Assembly (NCBI GenBank): GCA_041395385.1
Contig: JAWLAN010000016.1
Coordinates: forward strand, 60,015-124,014
DNA length: 64,000 bases
Direction: 5' to 3'
From: JAJVHZ01 sp041395385
Lineage (GTDB): Bacteria > Pseudomonadota > Gammaproteobacteria > JAJPIJ01
A model generated the notes under the pieces. That model was not told the origin of the DNA, did no database searches, and was given only the letters and a program-made list of their open reading frames with translations. The position numbers and the translations under genes were made by a program. Within the stretch, counting starts at the first letter, position 1. The number at the start of each line of letters is the position of its first letter. This document shows, piece by piece, positions 8,522 to 16,876 of this stretch.

Positions 8522-9172
8522 CTATCTCTGCTTCGCCTGGCTCCTGGCCCGTGGCCCCGCGGCCCCGAGCGTGTGTGCCCGGCCGAGAACGCCCGGTACG
8601 CGGATGCGACCCGGCCCCAGCCGGGTGGTGATATCGCGATACAACTCGCCCGACTCGTCGAGCGCAGTCAGGATGCAGCTGTCGAACTCAGCGACGTCTG
8701 CGAACTTCCGCCACACCGGCCGGCCGACGAATCGCGCGCGCGTGCTCGACGGGTCGTAGGTTCCCACGACCTCCAGCCCTTCCTCCTCCGCGCGCAACGA
8801 CGCGATCTCGGCGAGTTCCGATACCCCGCACAACAGGATGCGGCCGTGCCCGTCGGCGCGACAGGCGCGCAGGGCGGCCGCGCACGACTCGGACGCGCGC
8901 CGGTAGAAATCGAAGGAGATTGAAAGGTACTTCGCGGTGAGACGGCTTTTCTCGGAAAAGCCCTTGGGAGTGAGGTAGTACAGATAGCGGTTCGCCGGCG
9001 CCTGCTTGATCTTCACGAGGCCCTTGCGTATGCACCGCTTCAAATAGAGATTGGTCAGTCCCAGCGCTACGTCCAGACGCTCGGCCAAGTGCCTCTGCGA
9101 CACGTCGCTTCGCGAATCGATGGTCTCGAGAATCTCGAGCGTGACTGCGTCCTCGCGGTCCTGCGTGTTCAT
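8522..9172 (-). CDS. EPS-associated MarR-type winged-helix transcriptional regulator
   Basis: 216 residues from ATG 9172 (MNTQDREDAVTLEIL); the frame is open further upstream, but that part has no protein character. The N-terminal 75 residues form a winged helix: SQRHLAERLDVALGLTNLYLKRCIRKGLVKI as helix-turn-helix, then the RYLYYLTPKGF wing, as in the EPS-associated MarR family. The C-terminal half (about 100-200) looks like a Rossmann-type sensor: GRILLCGVSELAEIA, VVGTYDP, ILTALDESGELY. Its position between manC and the sugar operon suggests it controls this locus. A 19-bp palindrome over its start codon suggests autoregulation. Effector unknown. Confidence 0.8.
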   Translation of the reverse strand: MNTQDREDAVTLEILETIDSRSDVSQRHLAERLDVALGLTNLYLKRCIRKGLVKIKQAPANRYLYYLTPKGFSEKSRLTAKYLSISFDFYRRASESCAAALRACRADGHGRILLCGVSELAEIASLRAEEEGLEVVGTYDPSSTRARFVGRPVWRKFADVAEFDSCILTALDESGELYRDITTRLGPGRIRVPGVLGRAHTLGAAGPRARSQAKQR

Positions 9173-9183
9173 TAAATGAACAC
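9165..9183. promoter_or_regulatory. Perfect palindrome over the regulator start codon, probable operator
   Basis: GTGTTCATTAAATGAACAC: two 9-bp arms around one central base, unusually AT-rich for this window. It covers the ATG of the MarR-type gene (9170-9172). MarR-family dimers bind such palindromes, so it is the best candidate for the regulator's own operator. Binding here would block initiation of transcription or translation of its gene. Confidence 0.6.
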
Positions 9184-9222
9184 TATAGGACCCACGACAT
9201 TCAGCGTCAAGCAGACCTCGGA

Positions 9223-10665
9223 TCAGTGCCGATCGTAGGCGTCCTCGAACCGCACTATGTCGTCTTCGCCCAGGTAGGGTCCGGACTGAACCTCGATCAG
9301 CTCCAGCGGTATCGTCCCCGGATTCTCCAGACGGTGGATCACCCCCACCGGTATGTAGGTCGACTGATTCTCGGTGAGCAGAAAGACCTCTTCGCCGCGC
9401 GTGACGCGCGCCGTGCCCCGCACGACGATCCAGTGCTCTGCGCGATGATGATGCATCTGCAGTGAGAGCTTGCCGGAGGGATTCACGACGATGCGCTTGA
9501 CCTGGAAGCGTTCGCCCGCGTCCACGCCCTCGTAGCTCCCCCACGGCCGGTAGACGCGTCTGTGAGAAAGACGCTCCGGTCGTTCCTGCCGCTTCAGCCA
9601 GTCGACCACGTGCCTGACGTCCTGCGCCCTGTTCCGGGGCGCGACGAGCATCGCGTCGGCCGTTTCAATCGCCACCAGGTCGGTACAGCCCAGGACCGCC
9701 ACGAGCCGATGCTCCGATATCACCATGCAATCGCGCGAGTCGATGGCGCACACGTCGCCGACGCAAACGTTGCCGGCGGAATCGCGCTCGGAAATCTCCC
9801 AGAGGCTGGACCACGCGCCGACGTCGGACCATCCCGCGGCCAGCGGCACCACCACCGCCTTCACGCTCGCGTCCCTGGCCACTTTCTCCATGACGGCATA
9901 GTCGACGGAGTCGCTTGGACAGGCGAGGAATGCCGCCGCGTCGGGACGAAGGAAATCGCCGTCGAGTCGCGCTGCCGCGTTCGCCCTGACGCAGGCGTCG
10001 CGAATATCCCGGCGATAGCGGCCTATCGCCGACATCCACGTCGACGCGCTCATCATGAAGATTCCGCTGTTCCAGAGGTACGTACCCGACGCCACGTATC
10101 TTCGGGCGGTCTCCAGGTCCGGTTTCTCCACGAAACCGTCTATCGACATTGCGCTTCCGTCAGCATCCGTGCGCGCGCCCGCGCTGATGTAGCCATAGCC
10201 CGTCTCGGGTCTGTCTGGCACCACGCCGAACGTCACGAGGCCCCCGTCTCGCGCGTGACGCAGCCCGACCTGCGCCGCGCTCGCGAAGGCGGCCGCATCG
10301 CGTATCACATGGTCGGCGGGCATCATGAGCAGAATCGGATCGGCATCGCCGTCGCCGCAGACCAAAGCCGCGATCGTGAGGGCCGGTGCGGTGCTGCGCC
10401 CGGCGGGTTCGAGGATGATCCTGCCCGGCACGATCCCGAGCTGCCTGGCCTGCTCGGCGACGAGAAAGCGGTGCTCCTCGTTGCAGACGATCAACGGCGC
10501 AGCCACCGTCGCCGGCCCGGCGAGTCCGTCGAGCCGACGCATGGTCTGCTGCAGCAGGGTTTCCGCGCCGCCCAATTTCAGGAACTGCTTGGGATAGTGT
10601 TCCCTCGACAATGGCCAGAGCCGCGTACCGCCTCCTCCGGCCAGAATAACGGGAGTAATTGTCAT
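9223..10665 (-). CDS. manC: Mannose-1-phosphate guanylyltransferase / mannose-6-phosphate isomerase
   Basis: 480 residues, bifunctional type. N-terminal nucleotidyltransferase with GGGGTRLWPLSR, MMPADH and DGFVEKPD; C-terminal cupin (about 360-475) with QMHHHRAEHWIVVRGTA and IPVGVIHRLENPG for metal-dependent isomerase activity. It makes GDP-mannose from fructose-6-phosphate through mannose-6-P and mannose-1-P (with a phosphomannomutase not in view). The start at 10665 (MTITPVILAGGG) is preferred over an upstream in-frame ATG that lacks protein character. It supplies a nucleotide sugar to the surrounding locus. Confidence 0.93.
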   Translation of the reverse strand: MTITPVILAGGGGTRLWPLSREHYPKQFLKLGGAETLLQQTMRRLDGLAGPATVAAPLIVCNEEHRFLVAEQARQLGIVPGRIILEPAGRSTAPALTIAALVCGDGDADPILLMMPADHVIRDAAAFASAAQVGLRHARDGGLVTFGVVPDRPETGYGYISAGARTDADGSAMSIDGFVEKPDLETARRYVASGTYLWNSGIFMMSASTWMSAIGRYRRDIRDACVRANAAARLDGDFLRPDAAAFLACPSDSVDYAVMEKVARDASVKAVVVPLAAGWSDVGAWSSLWEISERDSAGNVCVGDVCAIDSRDCMVISEHRLVAVLGCTDLVAIETADAMLVAPRNRAQDVRHVVDWLKRQERPERLSHRRVYRPWGSYEGVDAGERFQVKRIVVNPSGKLSLQMHHHRAEHWIVVRGTARVTRGEEVFLLTENQSTYIPVGVIHRLENPGTIPLELIEVQSGPYLGEDDIVRFEDAYDRH

Positions 10666-10732
10666 GGTATTCGCCCCACTCCGGTCACGGCTGCGAAAAG
10701 CCGCACCTCCATCGTCCAACCCTCATGCACGA

Positions 10733-11284
10733 TCACTCCAGATGCGCAATATCCTCGGATCGCACATTTACCGAGACCATGCGGCCGGCGATCTTCAGGA
10801 GCAGAACGACGCGCTCCTTCGCGGTTCTCGCCTTGAATACCGCCTCGTAGCCCGCCATTGGTCCGCCCACTATCATCACGGCCTCGCCGGCCTCGAATCC
10901 ACCCTGGCCGCACTCGTGGATGCCATTCTCGCCGGCTTGCGCCGTCAACGCATCGATGAAGGCGTCCGGCACCCGCGCCGGGAGGTCACCGAAAACGACC
11001 AGCCGCGATACCCCGATCGTCGAGCGAATCGGCTTCCAATTGTCGGATCCCTGGTCGAGGTGGATGAACAGATAACGGGGGAACATGGGCGCCACACACC
11101 AGCCGGCGGTTCTCCGGCCCCGGCGCCGCTGCCGCAGCATGGGCAGATATACCTCGTAGCCCTGTCGCTCGAGATTCCTCGCGGCGAGCGCCTCCTGACG
11201 CGGCTTGCAGTAGATGAGAAACCACTCGCGCAAGTCAGCCTCGATTTTCTGCGTCTTTGATATACTTCCGACCTCGCCGGACAC
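10733..11284 (-). CDS. RfaH-like transcription antitermination protein (NusG paralogue)
   Basis: Up to 183 residues. The NGN domain begins REWFLIYCKPRQEALAARNL, then GYEVYLPMLR, APMFPRYLFIHLD and STIGVSRLVVFG, as in RfaH and other specialised NusG paralogues. The C-terminal KOW-like part contains GEAVMIVGGPMAGYEAVFKAR. The codon at 11284 has no ribosome site; a TTG just before REWFL, preceded by CGAGG, would give the usual RfaH N-terminus and may be the true start. Its likely target is the ops element at 8358. Antitermination of the long polysaccharide operon is inferred from this pairing. Confidence 0.85.
   Translation of the reverse strand: MSGEVGSISKTQKIEADLREWFLIYCKPRQEALAARNLERQGYEVYLPMLRQRRRGRRTAGWCVAPMFPRYLFIHLDQGSDNWKPIRSTIGVSRLVVFGDLPARVPDAFIDALTAQAGENGIHECGQGGFEAGEAVMIVGGPMAGYEAVFKARTAKERVVLLLKIAGRMVSVNVRSEDIAHLE
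11259..11267 (+). promoter_or_regulatory. Extended -10 promoter for the O-antigen ligase gene
   Basis: TGATATACT matches the extended -10 form (TGnTATAAT-like) in a GC-rich context; no good -35 is seen. It lies inside the start region of the divergent RfaH-like gene and would give a leader of about 55 nt for the gene at 11330. Confidence 0.4.
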
Positions 11285-11329
11285 CGGCCAGCGCGTCGGG
11301 ATTGATTAATGGTCTCGGAAGGATAGCGA

Positions 11330-12547
11330 TTGGTCAGGTATTCGCAACAACTGTTCTTCAAGTACGGCTGGGCGCTGCCGGTGGCGCTGCCGCTGGCGCA
11401 GATCGTAGGCCGCGCCGCTTTCACCATACTCGGCATCGCTTACCTCGTTTGGGCCGCGACCGCGCTGTTTGGCCGTAGGTACTCGTTCGACCGGCCAATC
11501 ATGGCCGCTTACCTGTTGCTGATTCTGGCGTACGTCCTGGCGGTCCCTCTTGCTGCGGAACCACTACGTCTGCTCGAGGACTACGCGATTTTCGTTGTCT
11601 TCAGCACCGTTCCGTTTCTCACGCTGGCGTCCCTCGTTTACGTCGAGAGCGGCCAACGTCGGCTCATCGACGCCTATGCCTGGGTGGCGGCCCTCGCCGT
11701 CGTCCTCCTGTACGCCCTGCTCGCTCGCGGAATGTCGCAGCCGGAGTTCGTGCCCGAGCACTACATGCGCGAGGACAATCTGCCGTTTCTGGCGCCATTT
11801 CTCGTCTACTGGCTTGGGCGCCGGTACACCGGTACAAAAGGCTGGTGGTTTGCCGGGGGCGCTGCCGCGAGCATGCTGGCTTACGTTCTGATGTCGCATG
11901 GCCGCGCCGCGCTGGTCGGCCTGATCGTGGGCATGGCGGCGTACGCGTACTTCGTGCTGGGGCAGCCGCTGCGACGAATATCCCTGGTCGCCGTCGCGTT
12001 GCTTTCCATGGCGGTCTTCGCGCGTGGCGAACAATTCATTGAACGGCTGCGCCACGCAACGACCATGGAAGACAGCATAGACACTCTCAGCAGCACGCGC
12101 ACCGCGATTTGGCGGAACGCGCTGGCCAACCCACCCGAGAACATCTGGATCGGCGTCGGCATCGGCAACGCAAGCTCCAGCAGCGAGGTCTTCACGGTAG
12201 TCGTCAACCGGCAGGAGCAGCGGGCGTCGAAGCATCTGCACAACTTCCTGCTCGACTGCTGGTACGAAACCGGCGTCATCGGTCTCGGCGCGCTGCTGCT
12301 ATGGCTCGGCGTCCTGCTGCATCGGGCGCTGAGCAACTGGCGGCATGGCCTTGGCGATGAAAAGGCGCGGCTCGGAGTCTTGCTTTCGGCGTCGTTCGCC
12401 ATCATTGCGAACGCTCTGTTCAGCTATTCGTACCTGTCCAAACAGTTCGTGATATACCTGCCGCTGTTCCTGCTCGTCGCGACGATGGCCGCGCCTGGCA
12501 CGTCGACGACAACCTCACGGTCGGGAACCGCTCCCGCCCGCAAGTGA
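11330..12547 (+). CDS. O-antigen ligase/polymerase family membrane protein (Wzy_C)
   Basis: 405 residues starting at TTG, with GGAAGGA seven bases upstream; an ATG at 11309 runs into a stop. Around ten hydrophobic segments, with a long periplasmic loop (about 225-300) containing SSTRTAIWRNAL, GVGIGN and KHLHNFLLDCWYETG, the conserved H-x-x-N region of O-antigen ligase/Wzy proteins. It either polymerises the repeat unit or ligates polymer to lipid A core; sequence alone does not decide. It is the only plus-strand gene in the locus, divergent from the RfaH-like gene. A polar, low-complexity tail rich in Thr/Ser ends the protein. Confidence 0.82.
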   Translation: MVRYSQQLFFKYGWALPVALPLAQIVGRAAFTILGIAYLVWAATALFGRRYSFDRPIMAAYLLLILAYVLAVPLAAEPLRLLEDYAIFVVFSTVPFLTLASLVYVESGQRRLIDAYAWVAALAVVLLYALLARGMSQPEFVPEHYMREDNLPFLAPFLVYWLGRRYTGTKGWWFAGGAAASMLAYVLMSHGRAALVGLIVGMAAYAYFVLGQPLRRISLVAVALLSMAVFARGEQFIERLRHATTMEDSIDTLSSTRTAIWRNALANPPENIWIGVGIGNASSSSEVFTVVVNRQEQRASKHLHNFLLDCWYETGVIGLGALLLWLGVLLHRALSNWRHGLGDEKARLGVLLSASFAIIANALFSYSYLSKQFVIYLPLFLLVATMAAPGTSTTTSRSGTAPARK

Positions 12548-12595
12548 CCGTCCGCGCCTCGCTGTCGTGTTCCTGAACGGCGCGGTGGCAAGGGC

Positions 12596-13900
12596 TCATC
12601 GCCCGACACAGATGTATTCAAAGCCCGCGGCGCGCATGGCGCCGGGCTCGTAGACGTTGCGCAGATCGCAGAAGACGTTGCCGCTCATCGCGGACCTGAT
12701 TCGGTCGAGATCGAGGCCGCGATAGACGTTCCACTCCGTGAGCAGCACGACCGCGTCCGCCCCCTCGGACGCTTCGTAGACATCCTGGCAATAGAGGATT
12801 CCCGCCGGCAGCAGCTTCTTCGCCTCCTCCATGCCGTGCGGATCGTGCGCGCGGATCGTCGCGCCCTTTTCCATCAAGGGCGGCAGGATCGACAGGGAGG
12901 GCGCATCGCGCATGTCGTCGGTCTCCGGCTTGAACGTCAGCCCCAGCACGGCGATGGTCTTGCCCGCCTCGCCGCCGCCGAGCGCATCGCGGATCTTCTT
13001 CACCATGCGCGCCTTCTGCGCCGCATTCACCTCGATCACCGCCTCGACGATGCGGCTCGACACGCCGTGTTCCTGCGCAATGCGCACGAGCGCCTGGGTG
13101 TCCTTCGGGAAGCACGAGCCGCCGTAACCCGGGCCGGCGTGCAGGAACTTGCGGCCGATGCGGCCATCCAGGCCCATGCCCTTGGCCACCGCGTGTACGT
13201 CGGCGCCGACGACCTCGCAGAGCATGGAGATTTCATTAATGAAGCTTATCTTGGTGGCGAGAAAGGCGTTGCTCGCGTACTTGATGAGCTCGGCGCTCTC
13301 GATGTTGGTCCTGAGGATGGGTGCCTCGATGAGGTTGAGCGGGCGATAGAGCTCTCTCAGCAGCGCCTCGGCGCGGTCGCTCTCGACGCCGATCACGACC
13401 CGATCGGGACGCAGAAAGTCGGAGATCGCGGCGCCCTCGCGCAGAAACTCGGGGTTGGAGGCCACGTCGAAATCGGCGTTGGGATTGGCCTCGCGGACGA
13501 TGCGCGCGACGTTGCGCGCCGTGCCGACCGGCACCGTGGACTTGTCGACGATCACGGTATAACCCGTCAGGGCCGCGGCGATCTGGCGCGCCGCCTCGTA
13601 GACGTAGGTCAGATCGGCGTAACCCTCGCCGCGACGGCTGGGCGTGCCGACGGCGATGAAGACGATGTCGGCGCCGCCGACGGCACTCGCGAGATCCGTG
13701 CTGAAGTGCAACCGCCGTCCGCGCACGTTCTTCTCGACCAGCGCGTCGAGTCCGGGTTCGTAGATGGGGATCTGGCCCGTCTTGAGCCGATCGATCTTGG
13801 CCTTGTCCACGTCCACGCAGGTGACGGTCGCGCCGAACTCGGAAAAACACGCGCCGGAAACGAGACCGACGTAGCCGGCCCCGATCATCACGACATTCAT
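12596..13900 (-). CDS. ugd: UDP-glucose 6-dehydrogenase
   Basis: 434 residues from ATG 13900 (MNVVMIGAGYVGLVSG). NAD-binding GAGYVG, central YRPLNLIEAPILRTN and the catalytic cysteine motif GGSCFPKDTQAL; C-terminal UDP-binding domain with GLTFKPETDDMRDAPS. It oxidises UDP-glucose to UDP-glucuronate, the substrate of the epimerase-like gene at 15727-16740. The frame continues upstream without protein character and is trimmed. A heptad-repeat tract starts 14 bp before the gene. Confidence 0.93.
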   Translation of the reverse strand: MNVVMIGAGYVGLVSGACFSEFGATVTCVDVDKAKIDRLKTGQIPIYEPGLDALVEKNVRGRRLHFSTDLASAVGGADIVFIAVGTPSRRGEGYADLTYVYEAARQIAAALTGYTVIVDKSTVPVGTARNVARIVREANPNADFDVASNPEFLREGAAISDFLRPDRVVIGVESDRAEALLRELYRPLNLIEAPILRTNIESAELIKYASNAFLATKISFINEISMLCEVVGADVHAVAKGMGLDGRIGRKFLHAGPGYGGSCFPKDTQALVRIAQEHGVSSRIVEAVIEVNAAQKARMVKKIRDALGGGEAGKTIAVLGLTFKPETDDMRDAPSLSILPPLMEKGATIRAHDPHGMEEAKKLLPAGILYCQDVYEASEGADAVVLLTEWNVYRGLDLDRIRSAMSGNVFCDLRNVYEPGAMRAAGFEYICVGR

Positions 13901-13913
13901 ACTCTGGACTCGT

Positions 13914-13943
13914 AATTGGTGATTCGTTAGTGGTGATTCGATG
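13914..13943. repeat. Heptad repeat tract, left flank of the four-helix-bundle gene
   Basis: Tandem degenerate heptamers of the GATTGGT/GATTCGT kind (ATTGGTG ATTCGTT AGTGGTG ATTCGAT). A related tract in the opposite orientation flanks the other side of the S23-type gene (14404-14437). Confidence 0.6.
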
Positions 13944-13982
13944 TGCCGTGCAAGACGACGCCGGCTATCACCGCATGCCGGA

Positions 13983-14357
13983 TTATACGTTGATTCTTCG
14001 CCCAGTATTGCCAACAGCCCGGATCAGTCCCTGCACCAGTCGACCCTGCCGGTCGATCATTCTCGCCACTTCCAGGAATGCCGGCTCCGGGATCATCCCG
14101 ATGGACCGTGAGATCTCCACTTCAGTGTGCAACTCGCTCACCGAACCACGGGCAACATGAAGGAAATGCAGGAACTCCCGTGTGCTTTGACGGGCGGCCC
14201 CTTCAGCGATGTTTGCGGCGATCGACACGGCAGCGCGCCGCATCTGAGAGGTCAGTCCGAATCTCTCGTCGGGCGGGTACTTCGAGGTCAGCACGTAGAT
14301 CCGCTGCGCCAGTTGAATCGAGAACTGCCATGCCCGCAAGTCCTTGTGGGTCTTCAT
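13983..14357 (-). CDS. Four-helix-bundle protein (S23 / 23S rRNA intervening-sequence family)
   Basis: 124 residues starting MKTHKDLRAWQFSIQLAQRI. The family pattern is clear: short L-x-W start, LTSQMRRAAVSIAANIAEG, then STREFLHFLHVARGSVSELHTEVEI. Proteins of this family are small, all-helical and pentameric; the first were found in rRNA intervening sequences and their function is unknown. Here it sits alone between two sugar dehydrogenase genes and is flanked by heptad repeats in opposite orientation, which looks like an inserted cassette rather than part of the polysaccharide pathway. Confidence 0.88.
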   Translation of the reverse strand: MKTHKDLRAWQFSIQLAQRIYVLTSKYPPDERFGLTSQMRRAAVSIAANIAEGAARQSTREFLHFLHVARGSVSELHTEVEISRSIGMIPEPAFLEVARMIDRQGRLVQGLIRAVGNTGRRINV

Positions 14358-14403
14358 GCCTGACACTCCCTGTCTCGAGCCGCGGGGACCTCCTGGCCCC
14401 CGC

Positions 14404-14437
14404 CTCACCAATCACGAATCACGAACAACCAATCACG
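14404..14437. repeat. Heptad repeat tract, right flank of the four-helix-bundle gene
   Basis: On the reverse strand it reads as GTGATTG GTTGTTC GTGATTC GTGATTG-type units; on the plus strand TCACCAATCACGAATCACG. Same unit as the left tract, opposite strand. Confidence 0.6.
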
Positions 14438-14443
14438 GCAACG

Positions 14444-15730
14444 TCACAGCCTCCACAGCGAGATCCCCGCCGGCACGCGCGTGCGCGGCAGCCGGCCCTT
14501 GACGTCCGCCACCACGCCCTTGCCGCCCTTCAGCAGCGACTTGACGAGCGGCCACCCCTCGTCGATGAAGTCCTGGTGGGCCACCGCGAACACCACCGCA
14601 TCCGCGGGCTTCAGCTTGTTGCGCGGCACGACGTGGATGCCGTACTCCTGCACCGCCTCCTCCGGCTCCACCATGGGATCGTGCACCTGGACGTTGATGG
14701 AGTAGTCCTTCAGCTCCTTGACGATGTCGACGACGCGGGTGTTGCGCAGGTCCGGGACGTTCTCCTTGAAGGTGAGGCCCAGCACCGTCACCGTGCTGCC
14801 CTTGATGCCCTTGCCCTGATGAATGAGCTCCTTGACCACCTCGCTTGCGACGTACTGCCCCATGTCGTCGTTGATGCGCCGCCCGGCCAGTATGACCTGG
14901 GGAATGTAGCCCATGATCGCCGCCTTGTGCGTCAGGTAATACGGATCGACGCCGATGCAGTGGCCGCCGACCAGGCCCGGCTCGAACTTGAGGAAGTTCC
15001 ACTTGGTGCCTGCAGCCTCGAGCACGTCGCGGGTGTCGATGCCCATCTTGCGGAAGATGAGCGCCAGTTCGTTCATGAGCGCGATATTGAGATCGCGCTG
15101 CGTGTTCTCGATGACCTTGGCCGCCTCGGCCGCCTTGATCGACGGCGCCTTGTGCACGCCGGCCGTCACCACCGAGCTGTAAACGGCCGCGACGATCTCC
15201 AGTATGGTGGGGTTCTGCCCCGATACCACCTTGGTGATGGTCTTGAAGGTGTGGACCTTGTCGCCGGGATTGATGCGCTCGGGGGAGTAGCCGACGAAGA
15301 AGTCCTTGCCGCACTTAAGCCGCGACTCGCGCTCCAGGACCGGCACGCAATCCTCCTCGGTCGCGCCCGGATACACGGTGGATTCGTAAACCACGATGTC
15401 GCCCTTCTTGAGGATGCGGCCTACCGTCTCGGAGGCCTTGATGACGGGCGTGAGATCCGGCCGCTTGGCGTCGTCGACGGGGGTGGGCACGGCGACGATG
15501 TGAAAATCGGCCTGCCTGAGATCCTTCGGGTCGCAGGTGTATTGCACATCCGCCGCCCTCAGGTCCCGGCTGCTCACCTCGCCGGTGTGGTCGACGCCCT
15601 TCTTCAGCTCCGCGACACGCTTGGCGTTGATGTCGAAACCGATGACGCGCTCGTTCTTGCCGAACTCCACCGCCACTGGCAGTCCGACGTACCCCAGACC
15701 GACGACCGAGATCTTCCTTTTGTGACTCAT
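14444..15730 (-). CDS. UDP-N-acetylhexosamine 6-dehydrogenase (TviB/WbpA/WbpO family)
   Basis: 428 residues from MSHKRKISVVGLGYVGLPVA (ATG 15730, overlapping the stop of the epimerase gene as ATGA). NAD motif GLGYVGLPVA, YESTVYPGATEEDCVP, and the catalytic cysteine region GLVGGHCIGVDPYYLTHKA; C-terminal GLTFKENVPDLRNTRV. These are marks of UDP-GlcNAc/UDP-GalNAc dehydrogenases, distinct from the Ugd at 12596. It can supply UDP-GlcNAcA to WbpB/E/D encoded further left, or UDP-GalNAcA. Nothing in the sequence separates the two substrates. Confidence 0.9.
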   Translation of the reverse strand: MSHKRKISVVGLGYVGLPVAVEFGKNERVIGFDINAKRVAELKKGVDHTGEVSSRDLRAADVQYTCDPKDLRQADFHIVAVPTPVDDAKRPDLTPVIKASETVGRILKKGDIVVYESTVYPGATEEDCVPVLERESRLKCGKDFFVGYSPERINPGDKVHTFKTITKVVSGQNPTILEIVAAVYSSVVTAGVHKAPSIKAAEAAKVIENTQRDLNIALMNELALIFRKMGIDTRDVLEAAGTKWNFLKFEPGLVGGHCIGVDPYYLTHKAAIMGYIPQVILAGRRINDDMGQYVASEVVKELIHQGKGIKGSTVTVLGLTFKENVPDLRNTRVVDIVKELKDYSINVQVHDPMVEPEEAVQEYGIHVVPRNKLKPADAVVFAVAHQDFIDEGWPLVKSLLKGGKGVVADVKGRLPRTRVPAGISLWRL

Positions 15731-16740
15731 GCTTTCACCTTGTAGTAGTCCATATACCATTTCACGAAATTGGCGATCCCGGTCTCCACCGTCGTCTGCG
15801 GCCGGTAGCCGACGTCGGCGGCCAGGTCCTTCACGTCGGCGTAGGTGTCGGGCACGTCGCCGGGCTGCAGCGGCAGCATGTTCTTCTCCGCCTTCCGGCC
15901 GAGGCACCCCTCCAGCACCTCGATGAAATGCATGAGGTGGACGGGATTGTTGGCGCCGATGTTGTAGACGCGATACGGCGCGCGGCTGGTGCCGGGGTCC
16001 GGGGCGTCGCTGTTCCAGCCGGGATTGGGCTGGGCCACGTGATCGAGCGCGCGGATGACGCCCTCGATGATGTCGTCCACGTAGGTGAAGTCGCGGCGGT
16101 GGTTGCCGAAGTTGAAGACGTCGATGGGTTTCCCCTCGAGGATGTTCTTGGTGAACATGAACAGCGACATGTCCGGACGTCCCCACGGGCCGTAGACCGT
16201 GAAGAAGCGCAGGCCCGTCGTCGGCATGTTGTAGAGGTGGCTGTAGGTGTGCGCCATCAGCTCGTTGGCCTTCTTGGTCGCCGCGTACAGCGAGACGGGA
16301 TGATCGATGTTGTCGTGCACGGAAAACGGCATGCGCGTGTTGGCGCCGTAGACCGAGCTCGACGAGGCATAGACCAGGTGCTCGATGCCGTTGTGACGGC
16401 AACCCTCCAGGATGTTGACGAAACCGACCAGGTTGGCGTCCACGTAGGCGTGCGGATTGGTGAGCGAGTAGCGCACCCCGGCCTGCGCGGCGAGATGCAC
16501 CACGCGCTGCGGCCTTTCGTTCTTGAACACCTCGACCATCGCCGGCCGATCGGCCACGTCGAGCTTGTGGAAGCGGAAGCCCTTCTGGCCGGTCAGCCGC
16601 GCCAGCCGCGCCTCCTTCAGCGTGACGTCGTAATAGTCGTTGAGATTGTCCAGGCCCACCACCTCGTCGCCGCGGGCGAGCAGGCGCAGGCTGACTGCGG
16701 AACCGATGAAACCGGCAGCGCCGGTGACGAGTATCTTCAT
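15727..16740 (-). CDS. NAD-dependent epimerase, UDP-glucuronate 4-epimerase type
   Basis: 337-residue extended SDR. GAAGFIGSAVSLRLL at the N-terminus, HLAAQAGVRYSL, the catalytic pair in YASSSSVYG and YAATKKANE, and RFFTVYGPWGRPDM. The AGVRYSL and YGPWGRPDM segments are typical of UDP-glucuronate/UDP-GlcNAcA 4-epimerases (CapI/WbpP-like). It is coupled to the dehydrogenase downstream by a 4-bp overlap, so the pair probably makes UDP-GalA or UDP-GalNAcA for the polysaccharide. Confidence 0.88.
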   Translation of the reverse strand: MKILVTGAAGFIGSAVSLRLLARGDEVVGLDNLNDYYDVTLKEARLARLTGQKGFRFHKLDVADRPAMVEVFKNERPQRVVHLAAQAGVRYSLTNPHAYVDANLVGFVNILEGCRHNGIEHLVYASSSSVYGANTRMPFSVHDNIDHPVSLYAATKKANELMAHTYSHLYNMPTTGLRFFTVYGPWGRPDMSLFMFTKNILEGKPIDVFNFGNHRRDFTYVDDIIEGVIRALDHVAQPNPGWNSDAPDPGTSRAPYRVYNIGANNPVHLMHFIEVLEGCLGRKAEKNMLPLQPGDVPDTYADVKDLAADVGYRPQTTVETGIANFVKWYMDYYKVKA

Positions 16741-16876
16741 GATCTGGGATTGGTTGTCTTGGGGATTTTTGAACGGTTGGACTTCAACGCAGGCAAGGAT
16801 TGTACCTGTATTCGGTTGCGGTTATGGTGCGTTGCGTTCGCCCTGTGAATTCAGTCACCTCGACCCTGCCACAGCC

